Assembly (NCBI RefSeq): GCF_021502575.1
Contig: NZ_JAKFGN010000001.1
Coordinates: 1,178,001-1,242,000 of the forward strand
DNA: 64,000 bases
Origin: Bradyrhizobium sp. G127
Lineage (GTDB): Bacteria > Pseudomonadota > Alphaproteobacteria > Rhizobiales > Xanthobacteraceae
Direction: 5' to 3'
Position numbers and translations under genes: made by a program. Below the pieces are notes generated by a model, which saw nothing but the letters and a program-made list of their open reading frames with translations, made no database searches and was not told where the DNA came from. Shown piece after piece: positions 49,752 through 58,162 of this stretch. Numbering within the stretch: position 1 is the stretch's first letter; each line of letters opens with the position of its first letter.

Positions 49752-50651
49752 TCAGTACGCCGCTTCCAGCGCGGCGTGCTCCTGCTTGGCGACGGCGGTC
49801 TTCACCGCCGACTGCACCTTCTCGAAGGCGCGGACCTCGATCTGCCGCACCCGCTCGCGCGACACGCCGAATTCGGCGGCGAGATCTTCCAGCGTCATCG
49901 GCTCTTCGGCCAGACGCCGCGCCTCGAAGATGCGGCGCTCGCGCGGGTTGAGCACGCTCATCGCGCCGGTCAGCGCGCTGCGGCGATGATCGAACTCCTC
50001 GCTTTCCGCCATGATGGCTTCCTGGTTGGGCGAGGTATCGACCAGCCAGTCCTGCCATTCACCCGGCTCGCCGTCGTCCCGGATCGGTGCGTTGAGCGAC
50101 GCGTCGCCGCCGAGGCGGCGGTTCATGTCGATCACGTCCTGCTCGGTGACGCCGAGAGAGGTGGCGATCTGCTTCACCTGCTCGGGGCGGAGATCGCCCT
50201 CTTCAAGCGCGGAGATCTTGCTCTTCGCCTTGCGCAGGTTGAAGAACAGCTTCTTCTGGTTCGCGGTGGTGCCCATTTTGACGAGCGACCACGAACGCAG
50301 GATGTACTCTTGTATCGACGCCTTGATCCACCACATTGCGTAGGTGGCAAGACGGAAGCCCTTTTCAGGCTCGAAGCGTTTCACAGCCTGCATCAGGCCG
50401 ACGTTGCCTTCGGAGACAACCTCGGAGATCGGCAAACCATAGCCGCGATAGCCCATGGCTATCTTGGCCACGAGCCGCAGATGGCTGGTGACGAGTCTGT
50501 GCGCCGCATCGCGATCGTCATGCTCGCGCCAACGCTTGGCCAGCATGTATTCCTCCTGCGGCTCCAGCATCGGGAACTTGCGGATTTCGGACAGGTAATG
50601 CGAAAGACCGGATTCTCCGTTGAGAACCGGCAGGGTAGCGGCACGGGCCAT
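49752..50651 (-). CDS. rpoH: RNA polymerase heat-shock sigma factor RpoH (sigma-32)
   Basis: 299 residues from the ATG at 50651, with GGAGGG 6 bases upstream. It directs transcription of heat-shock genes. Region 2 shows SHLRLVAKIAMGYRGYGLP and ATYAMWWIKASIQEYILRSW. The RpoH box QKKLFFNLR, which separates RpoH from other group sigma factors, is present near residue 132. Region 4 has MTLEDLAAEFGVSRERVRQIE. Length is typical. HtpX at 62.7 kb is a classic member of heat-shock regulons. Alphaproteobacteria often carry several rpoH copies, so copy number cannot be told here. Confidence 0.95.
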   Translation of the reverse strand: MARAATLPVLNGESGLSHYLSEIRKFPMLEPQEEYMLAKRWREHDDRDAAHRLVTSHLRLVAKIAMGYRGYGLPISEVVSEGNVGLMQAVKRFEPEKGFRLATYAMWWIKASIQEYILRSWSLVKMGTTANQKKLFFNLRKAKSKISALEEGDLRPEQVKQIATSLGVTEQDVIDMNRRLGGDASLNAPIRDDGEPGEWQDWLVDTSPNQEAIMAESEEFDHRRSALTGAMSVLNPRERRIFEARRLAEEPMTLEDLAAEFGVSRERVRQIEVRAFEKVQSAVKTAVAKQEHAALEAAY

Positions 50652-50868
50652 GTTGCGCCCTCCAGAGTTCACGCCCCCGACAGCGGCGGGCGAGGCAGGC
50701 CATCTGCTGTGTCAAAGCCAGAAGCGCTGCAATGTTCCGCGCCGGGACGATCCCAGCGCAGGTGCAACATACTCCAGAACGGGCAGCCAAGGGAAGAACA
50801 AAACGGGGTCACGAACCTGTGACCCGGGTTAAATCTCTGTAACCATGCGTCTTTTTAGCGCATTGCCT

Positions 50869-51918
50869 TTAGTCTATTCCCCGCAAGGCCGCCTCAAGGA
50901 GAACCAAATCCTCCGGCAGCGGGGATTCCCAGTGCAGAATTTCTCCGCTCGAAGGGTGCTCCAGAACCAGCAAATATGCATGGAGCGCCTGCCGTCCGAG
51001 CGCGGTCAGCGCCGACTGGCTGTGGGGGCCGAGCTGGCGGGCCTTGGTCTTGAATCCGGCGCCATAAACGTCGTCGCCCATCAGCGGATGGCCGAGATGG
51101 GCGAGGTGGACCCGGATCTGGTGGGTGCGCCCGGTCTCGAGCTGGCAGGCGATCAGCGAGGCGACCGGCTTGCCGTCCAGCCCGGTGAAGGTTTCCAGCA
51201 CCTCCCAGTGGGTCACGGCTTCGCGGCCGCCCTGACGCACCGCCATTTTCTCGCGGTTGTGCGGATGCCGGTCGATCGGCTGATCGATGGTTCCGGTCTT
51301 GCGGTTGGGAGCGCCCCACGCAAAGGCCATGTAGCCGCGCCGCATCTCGCCGGTGCGGCCGTGGTCGGCGAACTGCGCCGACAGCGACTGGTGGGCGCGG
51401 TCGTTCTTGGCCACCACCATCAGCCCGGTGGTGTCCTTGTCCAGCCGGTGCACGATGCCGGGCCGCCGCACGCCGCCGATGCCAGAGAGGCTTGCGCCGC
51501 AGTGGGCGATCAGCGCGTTGACCAGCGTGCCGGTCTCGTGCCCCGCGGCCGGATGCACCACGAGGTTTTTCGGCTTGTCGATGACGATGATATCGTCGTC
51601 CTCGAATACGATATCGAGCGGAATGTCCTCGCCTTCGGGCTCTGCGGGAGCTGCGGGCGGCACGTCGATTGTGATCGTATCCCCGGCACTGACATGATAA
51701 GCGGGGTCGCGAACCGGGGCAGCGTTGATGCTGACCTGGCCCGCAAGGATCAACGCCTTCAGGCGCGAACGCGACAGGCCGGGTGTGCGCGCGGCCAGCA
51801 CGCGGTCCAGCCGTTGCGATCCTTCATCGCCCTCGACCGTGACCGTGAGCAGCCCCGAAGTCGCGTCGCGTTCGTTTTCGTCCTGATCGGAAGAGTCTTG
51901 TTGAGAAGAGCTTTGCAT
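50869..51918 (-). CDS. rluD: RluA/RluD-family 23S rRNA pseudouridine synthase
   Basis: 349 residues from the ATG at 51918. An N-terminal S4 RNA-binding domain (about 33-85, RLDRVLAARTPGLSRSRLK) is followed by the catalytic domain with HRLDKDTTG (Asp160 is the nucleophile), and the ends HQIRVHLAHLGHPLMGDDVYG and RQALHAYLLVLEHP. It changes specific uridines in 23S rRNA. RluD is the best guess, RluC is possible. Its ATG shares two bases with the ATG of the divergent gene at 51917, so each leader runs through the other coding region. A GTG four codons earlier is an alternative start. Confidence 0.9.
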   Translation of the reverse strand: MQSSSQQDSSDQDENERDATSGLLTVTVEGDEGSQRLDRVLAARTPGLSRSRLKALILAGQVSINAAPVRDPAYHVSAGDTITIDVPPAAPAEPEGEDIPLDIVFEDDDIIVIDKPKNLVVHPAAGHETGTLVNALIAHCGASLSGIGGVRRPGIVHRLDKDTTGLMVVAKNDRAHQSLSAQFADHGRTGEMRRGYMAFAWGAPNRKTGTIDQPIDRHPHNREKMAVRQGGREAVTHWEVLETFTGLDGKPVASLIACQLETGRTHQIRVHLAHLGHPLMGDDVYGAGFKTKARQLGPHSQSALTALGRQALHAYLLVLEHPSSGEILHWESPLPEDLVLLEAALRGID

Positions 51919-52249
51919 GTCTGAAACTGTTGCGCCCGAACCGACGCCCGAGCAAGCAGCGCTGATCGCGCGGGTGCGCCGGATGATGGTGATCGCAGGC
52001 CTGACCACGGCGATCGGTGTGGGGGCCTTGCTGGTCGCCATCGGCTACCGCCTTTTCCGCACCGATGGAAGCGTTCAAACGACCGATGTGACCGCCACGC
52101 TGCCGAAGGGGGCGCGGATCGTCTCCACCGCCGCCATCGGCGACCGGCTGGCGGTGACCGTCGACATCGGCGGCGTGACCGAAATCCGCACCTATGACGG
52201 GAAAACCCTGAAGCCGGTGGGGCGGCTCAAGTTCGCCGTTGAGCCATAA
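51917..52249 (+). CDS. small inner-membrane protein, DUF6476-like
   Basis: 110 residues. A membrane helix at about 24-46 (VIAGLTTAIGVGALLVAIGY) follows a cytoplasmic helix (PEQAALIARVRRMM). The outer part is a small beta-rich domain (VTATLPKGARIVSTAAIGDR, LAVTVDIGGVTEIRTYDG). The layout and its place beside an RluD-type gene match the DUF6476 proteins of Rhizobiales. Role unknown. AGAAGAG lies 8 bases before the ATG. The 3' end overlaps the end of the convergent sterol-desaturase gene by 23 bp. Confidence 0.82.
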   Translation: MSETVAPEPTPEQAALIARVRRMMVIAGLTTAIGVGALLVAIGYRLFRTDGSVQTTDVTATLPKGARIVSTAAIGDRLAVTVDIGGVTEIRTYDGKTLKPVGRLKFAVEP

Positions 52250-53225
52250 GCGCGATGCGCAGGGATTGCGCGGCCTGATAAACAGGCAAGACGAGCTGGC
52301 GCACAAAGATCAGCGGCGTTCCATACCACGCCCCGTTCCGCTCGTCGGGGAAACCTTCGACACCGGTCGGGATGACACGCGCGTCGGTGGTTCGGAACGT
52401 GCCGAAAATCGTATCCCAGATCGAGAAATAGACACCGTAATTCCGGTCGTGCAGTTCGGTTTGAATGGCGTGATGCAGACGATGCACGCGTGGTGACACG
52501 AACACCCGGTCAAGCGGCCCATAGCTGATGTCGATATTCGCATGCAGGAACATCAGGTAATATTTTTGCAGCAGGATAAAAACAAACGCCTGCTCGACGG
52601 GCACCAGAACCAGAGCGAACACGAATGACACGCCGAGTGTCCGGGCCAGGAGATCGCACGGATGCAGCCTGAATTCCGTCATGAGATTCATGGCGCGCTG
52701 CGAATGATGCAAGGCGTGGAAATGCCAAAGGACTGGCACCTTGTGGCGAATGACATGGCTGAGCCATGAGGCCAAATCAACCGTGATAAAGACAACAACC
52801 ACACGCAGCCAGTTCGGCCAGTGTCCAATCAGGCCTGAGAGTGGCGGAACGTGGCGGCTGAAGAAATCCAGGAACAGAATGGCGAATAATGAGACGAACA
52901 GAAAATGGACCAGAAGTGAAACAACGCTAAATGCAGCGTCGAACACAAGCCCGCGCGGAAACGATGCCTGATCCGGATCGGCGGGCCATATCCGCTCAAG
53001 AATGAGTATGACGGCAAAGAACACGATAAACGAAGCCGAAATGAAAAAGGCCTCGAAATAGTCAGTGAAGCCTTTCATGCCGGTTGCGAAATGAATCGGG
53101 AAGGCTGAGGGCGCCATTTCGAGCGCCGAGATCACGAGGATCGCCAGCGGCACAGCCAAGGTAACAGCCGACACCGCGCCGGGATGCGCGGCGATCCAAT
53201 CCTGAAATGTGGCCCGGTTCTTCAT
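52227..53225 (-). CDS. sterol desaturase / fatty acid hydroxylase family membrane protein
   Basis: 332 residues with at least six hydrophobic helices. The di-iron histidine clusters of the family are present: HVIRHKVPVLWHFHALHHSQ (about 156-175), HANID and HRLHHAIQ later. These enzymes hydroxylate or desaturate lipids in the membrane. Bacterial members act on fatty acids, carotenoids, hopanoids or related lipids. The exact substrate is unknown, although hopanoid-producing bacteria are common in this group. It ends tail-to-tail with the DUF6476-like gene (23-bp overlap). Confidence 0.9.
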   Translation of the reverse strand: MKNRATFQDWIAAHPGAVSAVTLAVPLAILVISALEMAPSAFPIHFATGMKGFTDYFEAFFISASFIVFFAVILILERIWPADPDQASFPRGLVFDAAFSVVSLLVHFLFVSLFAILFLDFFSRHVPPLSGLIGHWPNWLRVVVVFITVDLASWLSHVIRHKVPVLWHFHALHHSQRAMNLMTEFRLHPCDLLARTLGVSFVFALVLVPVEQAFVFILLQKYYLMFLHANIDISYGPLDRVFVSPRVHRLHHAIQTELHDRNYGVYFSIWDTIFGTFRTTDARVIPTGVEGFPDERNGAWYGTPLIFVRQLVLPVYQAAQSLRIALMAQRRT

Positions 53226-53359
53226 GTGAAGGTCCTATATCCAACTCGCAGACCCGGGAACAGGGAGGATTGGAATTCGGCAGGGGGTGCGGGAGCCTTG
53301 GTGCAATGCCCAGGCATGCCTTATGCCCTGGAGGTTGAGGGCAAGCGGACCGGCAGCGC

Positions 53360-53387
53360 TTGCAGTTGCGCCATTTCGAGGTTATTC
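53360..53387 (+). promoter_or_regulatory. possible tRNA promoter
   Basis: TTGCAG at 53360-53365 and TTATTC at 53382-53387 are 16 bases apart, about 15 bp before the tRNA-Glu 5' end. The -35 is good, the -10 only fair. Confidence 0.35.
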
Positions 53388-53401
53388 CCTGTGCCGCGCT
53401 T

Positions 53402-53476
53402 GCTCCCTTCGTCTAGCGGTTAGGACGCGGCCCTCTCAAGGCTGAAACAGGGGTTCGATTCCCCTAGGGAGCGCCA
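53402..53476 (+). tRNA. tRNA-Glu (anticodon CTC)
   Basis: The acceptor stem GCTCCCT/AGGGAGC pairs fully. The discriminator is G and CCA is encoded at 53474-53476. The anticodon stem CGGCC/GGCTG encloses the loop CTCTCAA with anticodon CTC, which reads GAG. The T arm AGGGG-TTCGATT-CCCCT is intact. No integrated element follows it. Confidence 0.95.
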
Positions 53477-53550
53477 GATTGTTGCGCAGGGTCGATTTTT
53501 CGGATCCCAAGATTCAACTCCCAAAATTAGAGACCATCTTCAAATTCTGA

Positions 53551-53583
53551 AATGAAAAAGGCCCGCCGTGAGGCAGGCCTTCA
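53551..53583 (-). terminator. rho-independent terminator of the second chemoreceptor gene
   Basis: On the minus strand: AAGGCCTGCC-TCAC-GGCGGGCCTT followed by TTTCATTT, with one G-T pair in the stem. It lies 85 bp after the chemoreceptor stop. Confidence 0.75.
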
Positions 53584-53667
53584 AACGAATATTGCGCGCC
53601 GTTAGTTGGCTTCTCACATTGCGTGACCGACGGAAGGGAGCCTTCGCGCCCTTCCATCTTCACATCG

Positions 53668-55770
53668 CTACGCCGCCTTGATGCTGGTGAGGAAGATTTC
53701 GACCTGGCCCCGCATCGTCTCCGACTGACGGGACAGCTCGCTCGATGCCTGCAGAACCTGATGCGCCGCGGCTCCGGTATCTCCGGCGGCCTGTTGAACG
53801 CCGGAAACATTCGCCGAGATTTCACCGGTGCCGACGGCGGCCTGCTGGACGTTGCGCGCGATCTCCTGCGTCGCCGACCCCTGTTCTTCGACGGCGCTGG
53901 CAATCGCCGCCGCGATCTCGTTCATTTCGTGAATCGTGGCGGTGATGCCCTCGATGGCGCTTGCGGCTTCGCCGGACGAATTCTGGATCGATGAAATCTG
54001 CGCTCCGATCTGGTCCGTCGCCTTCGCGGTCTGTTCAGCAAGACTCTTCACCTCGGCAGCAACCACCGCGAAGCCCTTGCCGGCATCGCCGGCGCGGGCG
54101 GCCTCGATCGTCGCATTGAGGGCGAGAAGGTTGGTCTGGCTGGCGATCTCGTTGATGAGTTTGATGACATCGCCGATTTTCGTGGCTTCGCTGGACAAGG
54201 TGTGAACCGTCTCGTTCGTGCGGAGGGCTTCGGCGACTGCCTTGCGGGCGATCGCGCTGGATTGCGAGACCTGACGGCTGATCTCGCTCACCGAACCCGA
54301 CAGTTCTTCGGCGGCCGCCGCCACGGTTTGCACATTCGCCGAGGCTTCTTCGGTCGCGGCTGCAACCGCCGTTGCCTGGTTGCTGGTTTCTTCCGCCGTC
54401 GCGGTCATGGACGATGCCGTGACCTGCAACTCCGTCGTGGCGGACGCGACGGATTTCAGCACCACCGAGATGTCCGAATCGAACTGCCGCGTCAGGTCAT
54501 CGACCTTGGTGGCGCGCGCGATGCGGTCGTTGATGGCGGCGGCTTCCTTGATCGCCAGTTCCTTGGCCTTGATCATGTTGTCCTTGAATACCAGCACCGC
54601 CTTCGCCATCAGACCGATCTCATCGGTCTTGTCAGCCGCGGGAATTTCGACGGAATGATTGCCGCCGGCAAGTTGCCCCATGGCGTCCACCATCTTGAGG
54701 ATGGGTGGAACGATGGAACGGCTGGTCAGATAAACAACCGTGGCCGCGACGCCGACGCCGACGCCGAGAAGCACCCAGAGCAGGGTGGTGAGGAAATTTG
54801 TTTCGGCGACCACCGCGACTCCGTCGGCTTTCAGGTTGTCCTGCTGTCGCGTGACCATTCCGCCGGCGCGTGAGCCTGCGGCATCCTTCGTTCCCGCAAA
54901 AATATCGAGAAGTTTGTTGGCGCGGGGCGCGGCTTCGTTGGTGAGGAACCATTGCGCCATGTTCCAGCGATCCGAAGCCCGGATATCGAACATCTTCTGG
55001 GGCAGCGGGGAGAACTTGACGCGGGCGGCGACAAGCGCGTCGAATGCGCTTTGCTGATCCGGCGTCATTTCCGCTCTGCGCTGCGACAGCACGTCGAATT
55101 TTTGCTGATTGAGCCGCCAGAGTTCTTCGAACTCCGCCTTGAATGCGGGATCGGCGGTCAACAGGTAAGCGCGGATGGCGCCGATGGCCATCGCCATGCT
55201 GCCGCGCAGGTCGGCGAAGCCGATCAGCAGGCTCTTGCGCTTGTCGGTTGACGCGATGTTTCCCTCTTCGTCAATGATGGAGGTGGCTTTTTGCAGCATG
55301 AGCTTGGCCAGAGGCGCGGCCTCGATGGCCAGCATTTTCGCCGCGGGCTGTTCGTCGATCGTATGGGCGATCGTCTCCGCCTTGTCCTGCGCGGTGCGCA
55401 ACTCATCGAGCAGTGGCTTGGCGGCCTGCCAGTCCTGCTTGTTCTGCGCGACGGTCCAGGATTTCGAGAGGGTGTCCATTTCGGCGCTATGGGTCTGGAT
55501 GCTTTTCCAGAGCCCCGCGCGCTCGGCTTTGAACGCGTCGTTTCCGGTGATCAGCCAGCCGCGAAGCGATGCAAGCGAAGCATAAATTCCCGCGACCATG
55601 TCGCTCGCCGCCATCGCGGTTGGAACCCGCAGATTGACGGTCCGGTCGGTGGATTCACGAACGGAATGAACCTTGATGATTGTGGTTCCGACGACGGTCG
55701 CCAACAGAGCACAAAGCACGCTGAAACCAAGAATAAGCCGGCCCCGAATTTTCAGATTAAACAACGTCAT
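53668..55770 (-). CDS. methyl-accepting chemotaxis protein with long helical sensor
   Basis: 700 residues. Membrane helix 10-32, then a periplasmic region of about 290 residues made of charged helices (two similar halves: MAASDMVAGIYASLASLRGW, GSMAMAIGAIRAYLLTADPA), suggesting a helical bimodular or tandem four-helix-bundle sensor. The second helix is near 325-347 and HAMP near 348-400. The signalling domain tip is [32 protein letters not shown]. The ligand is unknown; helical bimodular domains often bind organic acids. A TTAA-rich patch precedes the start. Not near other chemotaxis genes. Confidence 0.92.
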   Translation of the reverse strand: MTLFNLKIRGRLILGFSVLCALLATVVGTTIIKVHSVRESTDRTVNLRVPTAMAASDMVAGIYASLASLRGWLITGNDAFKAERAGLWKSIQTHSAEMDTLSKSWTVAQNKQDWQAAKPLLDELRTAQDKAETIAHTIDEQPAAKMLAIEAAPLAKLMLQKATSIIDEEGNIASTDKRKSLLIGFADLRGSMAMAIGAIRAYLLTADPAFKAEFEELWRLNQQKFDVLSQRRAEMTPDQQSAFDALVAARVKFSPLPQKMFDIRASDRWNMAQWFLTNEAAPRANKLLDIFAGTKDAAGSRAGGMVTRQQDNLKADGVAVVAETNFLTTLLWVLLGVGVGVAATVVYLTSRSIVPPILKMVDAMGQLAGGNHSVEIPAADKTDEIGLMAKAVLVFKDNMIKAKELAIKEAAAINDRIARATKVDDLTRQFDSDISVVLKSVASATTELQVTASSMTATAEETSNQATAVAAATEEASANVQTVAAAAEELSGSVSEISRQVSQSSAIARKAVAEALRTNETVHTLSSEATKIGDVIKLINEIASQTNLLALNATIEAARAGDAGKGFAVVAAEVKSLAEQTAKATDQIGAQISSIQNSSGEAASAIEGITATIHEMNEIAAAIASAVEEQGSATQEIARNVQQAAVGTGEISANVSGVQQAAGDTGAAAHQVLQASSELSRQSETMRGQVEIFLTSIKAA

Positions 55771-56433
55771 GGTCGCTTCCTCTTATGTGGGCTTCCGCTT
55801 AAGGCCGCGAAAGTTCCATTTACACTGTTCGTTAACCATTAAAATTTGCTTAAATTTTAGGCATCGCGGGTGGCGCGGCGTTTTGCAACGACCGCGTGTG
55901 CGCGGAGACCGTCAACATTCGCGGCCATGCCCGCGCGCTGCCTTGGGCGGCGGAGGTCGCCCGGCCGGGATTTTCTGTGACGGGTAGCGCAGCGATCCCG
56001 GTGGGCCGACGAGAGCCGCGGTCAGGCGGGCGGAACGCCGAGTCGACCCCCAGCCGTCGCCGCGCACGTCACCGGACCATACGTCGTGGGGTTTGCCGCT
56101 AATTCCGATGCGTCGATCACGACCACGCGATCGATCACTATCGAAATCCAATGACATCCTTTCGCTGGATCGCGTTACCGAGCGTTGCGAACGTCGGAAG
56201 CGACATCGTGCGTCACCGGCTTGTCGAGACGAGACACCACAACACTTCACTCGCGCCGATTTGCTGCTCTGCACTCTCGGCCTGGGCGCATTGATCGCAC
56301 CACGGGCAGGTGATTACATCGCACGCTGCCGGCATATCGCTCGCCGGTTTTTCGGGAAGGAAGTTCAATCACGCAAACGATCATCTGAAAATTTTGGCCG
56401 ATCAACGGCCGATTCAAAAGGGAGGAGATGCCA
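55771..56433. other. long intergenic stretch, no gene recognised
   Basis: 663 bp between the divergent chemoreceptor and ABC binding-protein genes. The left 90 bp are AT-rich and promoter-like. The rest is GC-rich with short overlapping frames that show no family, and no clear repeat or RNA. A frame ending at 56153 carries VTGPYVVGFAANSDASITTT but has no start codon and is too short to judge as a remnant. Confidence 0.4.
55832..55853 (-). promoter_or_regulatory. TTAACCAT-containing AT-rich site before chemoreceptor gene
   Basis: TTAACCAT at 55832-55839 matches the half-site form of the CtrA box. Further TTAA at 55838 and 55850 follow. It lies 62-83 bp upstream of the chemoreceptor start, in promoter position. 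Chemotaxis genes are frequent CtrA targets in this class. Confidence 0.35.
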
Positions 56434-57759
56434 ATGACCGAGTTTACCCCGGATCGACGATCTCTACTCAAGGGCAGCGCGCTGACGCTGGCTGCGGCGG
56501 CAACCATGTCCGCCGATCAATTGCTGGGCCATGCCAAGGTCTGGGCGCAGACCGCGCAATGGAAGCCGGAGCCCGGCGCCACCATCAACATGCTGCGCTG
56601 GAAGCGCTTTGTGGAGGCCGAGGACGTTGCCTTCATGAAGATCGTGGACGCATTCCAGAAAGCCACCGGGGTGAAGGTCAACATCTCCAATGAATCGTTC
56701 GACGACATCCAGCCGAAAGCCTCGGTCGCGGCCAACACCGGACAGGGCCTCGACATGGTGTGGGGACTCTATTCGCTGCCGCATCTGTTTCCCGAGAAGT
56801 GCACCGACGTCACCGACGTCGCGGAGTATCTCGGCAAGAAGTACGGCGGATGGGCGCCGTCCGGAGAGGCCTACGGCAAACGCGGCAACAAGTGGCTCGG
56901 CATTCCGGTCGCCGCCAGCGGCGGTCTCGTCAACTACCGGATCGCGGCGATGCAGAAATGCGGCTTCAAGGAATTTCCGAAGGATCTCGGCGGTTTTCGC
57001 GAACTCATCGCCGGCCTCAGCAAGAACGGCACGCCGGCGGGCATGGCGCTCGGCCACGCCACGGGCGATGCCAATGGCTGGCTCGCCTGGGCGATGTGGG
57101 CGCATAACGCCTACACCGTCGACAAGAACAACAAGGTCATCGTCAATTCGCCGGAGACGGCGAAGGCGCTGGAATACGTCAAGTCGTTGTACGTGAATTT
57201 CATTCCGGGCACGGCCTCGTGGAACGACAGCTCCAACAACAAGGCGTTCCTCGCCGGGCAGCTTCACCTCACCACCAACGGCATCTCGATCTATGTTGCT
57301 GCGAAAAAGGAAAATCCCGCGATTGCGGCCGACATGGATCACGCGCATCTGCCGGTCGGCATCAGCGGCCAGGTCCGGGAGCAGCATCTCGGATTCCCGA
57401 TCCTGATCTTCAATTTCACCAAGTACCCGCAGGCCTGCAAGGCGTTCACCGCCTTCCTGATGGAAGGACCGCAGTTCAATCCGTGGATCGAGGCGGCCGG
57501 CGGTTATCTGTCGCACTTCCTTTTGGCCTACGACAAGAATCCGATCTGGACGGCGGACCCCAAGAACACGCCGTATCGTGATGTCGCCAAGCTGGCGTCG
57601 ACGCCCGCAGGGCTCGGCACCCTGAACGAGAGCGCGGCGGCGGCGATTTCGGATTTCGTGCTGGTCGATATGTTCGCCAACTATTGCACCGGCCGCGAAG
57701 ACATCAAGGGAACGATGACGGGAGCGGAGCGGCAGCTCAAGCGCATCTATCGATCGTAA
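56434..57759 (+). CDS. Tat-exported ABC transporter solute-binding protein
   Basis: 441 residues from the ATG at 56434. GGAGGAG ends 6 bases before it, while the ATG at 56428 abuts the site. Twin-arginine signal DRRSLLKGSALTLAAAATMS (Arg pair at 8-9), cleaved near VWA-QTA. The rest is a family-1-type extracellular binding protein: ATGVKVNISNESFDDIQPKA, GQGLDMVWGLYSLP, GIPVAASGGLVNYRIAAMQK and FLAGQLHLTTNGISIY. The type usually binds sugars or polyols. No permease or ATPase genes are adjacent, so it is an orphan here. Export in folded form is unusual for this class but known. Confidence 0.88.
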   Translation: MTEFTPDRRSLLKGSALTLAAAATMSADQLLGHAKVWAQTAQWKPEPGATINMLRWKRFVEAEDVAFMKIVDAFQKATGVKVNISNESFDDIQPKASVAANTGQGLDMVWGLYSLPHLFPEKCTDVTDVAEYLGKKYGGWAPSGEAYGKRGNKWLGIPVAASGGLVNYRIAAMQKCGFKEFPKDLGGFRELIAGLSKNGTPAGMALGHATGDANGWLAWAMWAHNAYTVDKNNKVIVNSPETAKALEYVKSLYVNFIPGTASWNDSSNNKAFLAGQLHLTTNGISIYVAAKKENPAIAADMDHAHLPVGISGQVREQHLGFPILIFNFTKYPQACKAFTAFLMEGPQFNPWIEAAGGYLSHFLLAYDKNPIWTADPKNTPYRDVAKLASTPAGLGTLNESAAAAISDFVLVDMFANYCTGREDIKGTMTGAERQLKRIYRS

Positions 57760-57768
57760 CCTCTCTAC

Positions 57769-57856
57769 CGTCATGCCCGGCCTTGTGCCGGGCATCCACG
57801 TCTTCAGATCCGAACAACAAAAGGCGTGGATGGCCGGGACGAGCCCGGCCATGACG
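57769..57856. repeat. dispersed palindromic repeat (CGTCATGCCCGGC type)
   Basis: CGTCATGCCCGGC-CTTGT-GCCGGGCATCCACG on the left and CGTGGATGGCCGGGA-CGA-GCCCGGCCATGACG on the right form paired and nested arms. Related to units at 37943 and 45148. The following 300 bp up to the dehydrogenase gene hold no recognisable gene. Confidence 0.75.
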
Positions 57857-58162
57857 AACTCCAAATAAAGGTTCGATGTTATTGAGTATGCACAACGCGC
57901 GAATGTTCCCGCGCGCGGCGATCACATTGCCGCGCGCGGACTGTTTCTTGCCGCACGATTGAGCAGATACATTCCGGGCCAGCGTCTGCCATGCGGTCAC
58001 AAAAACCAGCACTGCACATTATCATTTCGACTCATTCGTCAGGCAAACTACACTGACCAACCCGAGGTCCGGCTGATTTCATGCCGGTCCCATCCGCATC
58101 CGTCCGGGTCCCGCTGATTTCACAGGACCGGCCCGCGGACACGCGCAATCGATGAGGTCATG

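Noticed and set aside
48357-50822. 821-residue open frame on the plus strand
   Set aside because: It runs antisense through the allA, Bug and rpoH genes, which have clear family motifs. High GC keeps the opposite frame open. No domain of its own.
53402-53667. tRNA-Glu as an integration site
   Set aside because: No integrase, no repeated tRNA 3' end and no foreign-looking genes follow.
55896-56153. Possible gene remnant between chemoreceptor and ABC binding protein
   Set aside because: Short frames with a few protein-like residues but no start, ribosome site or recognised family.
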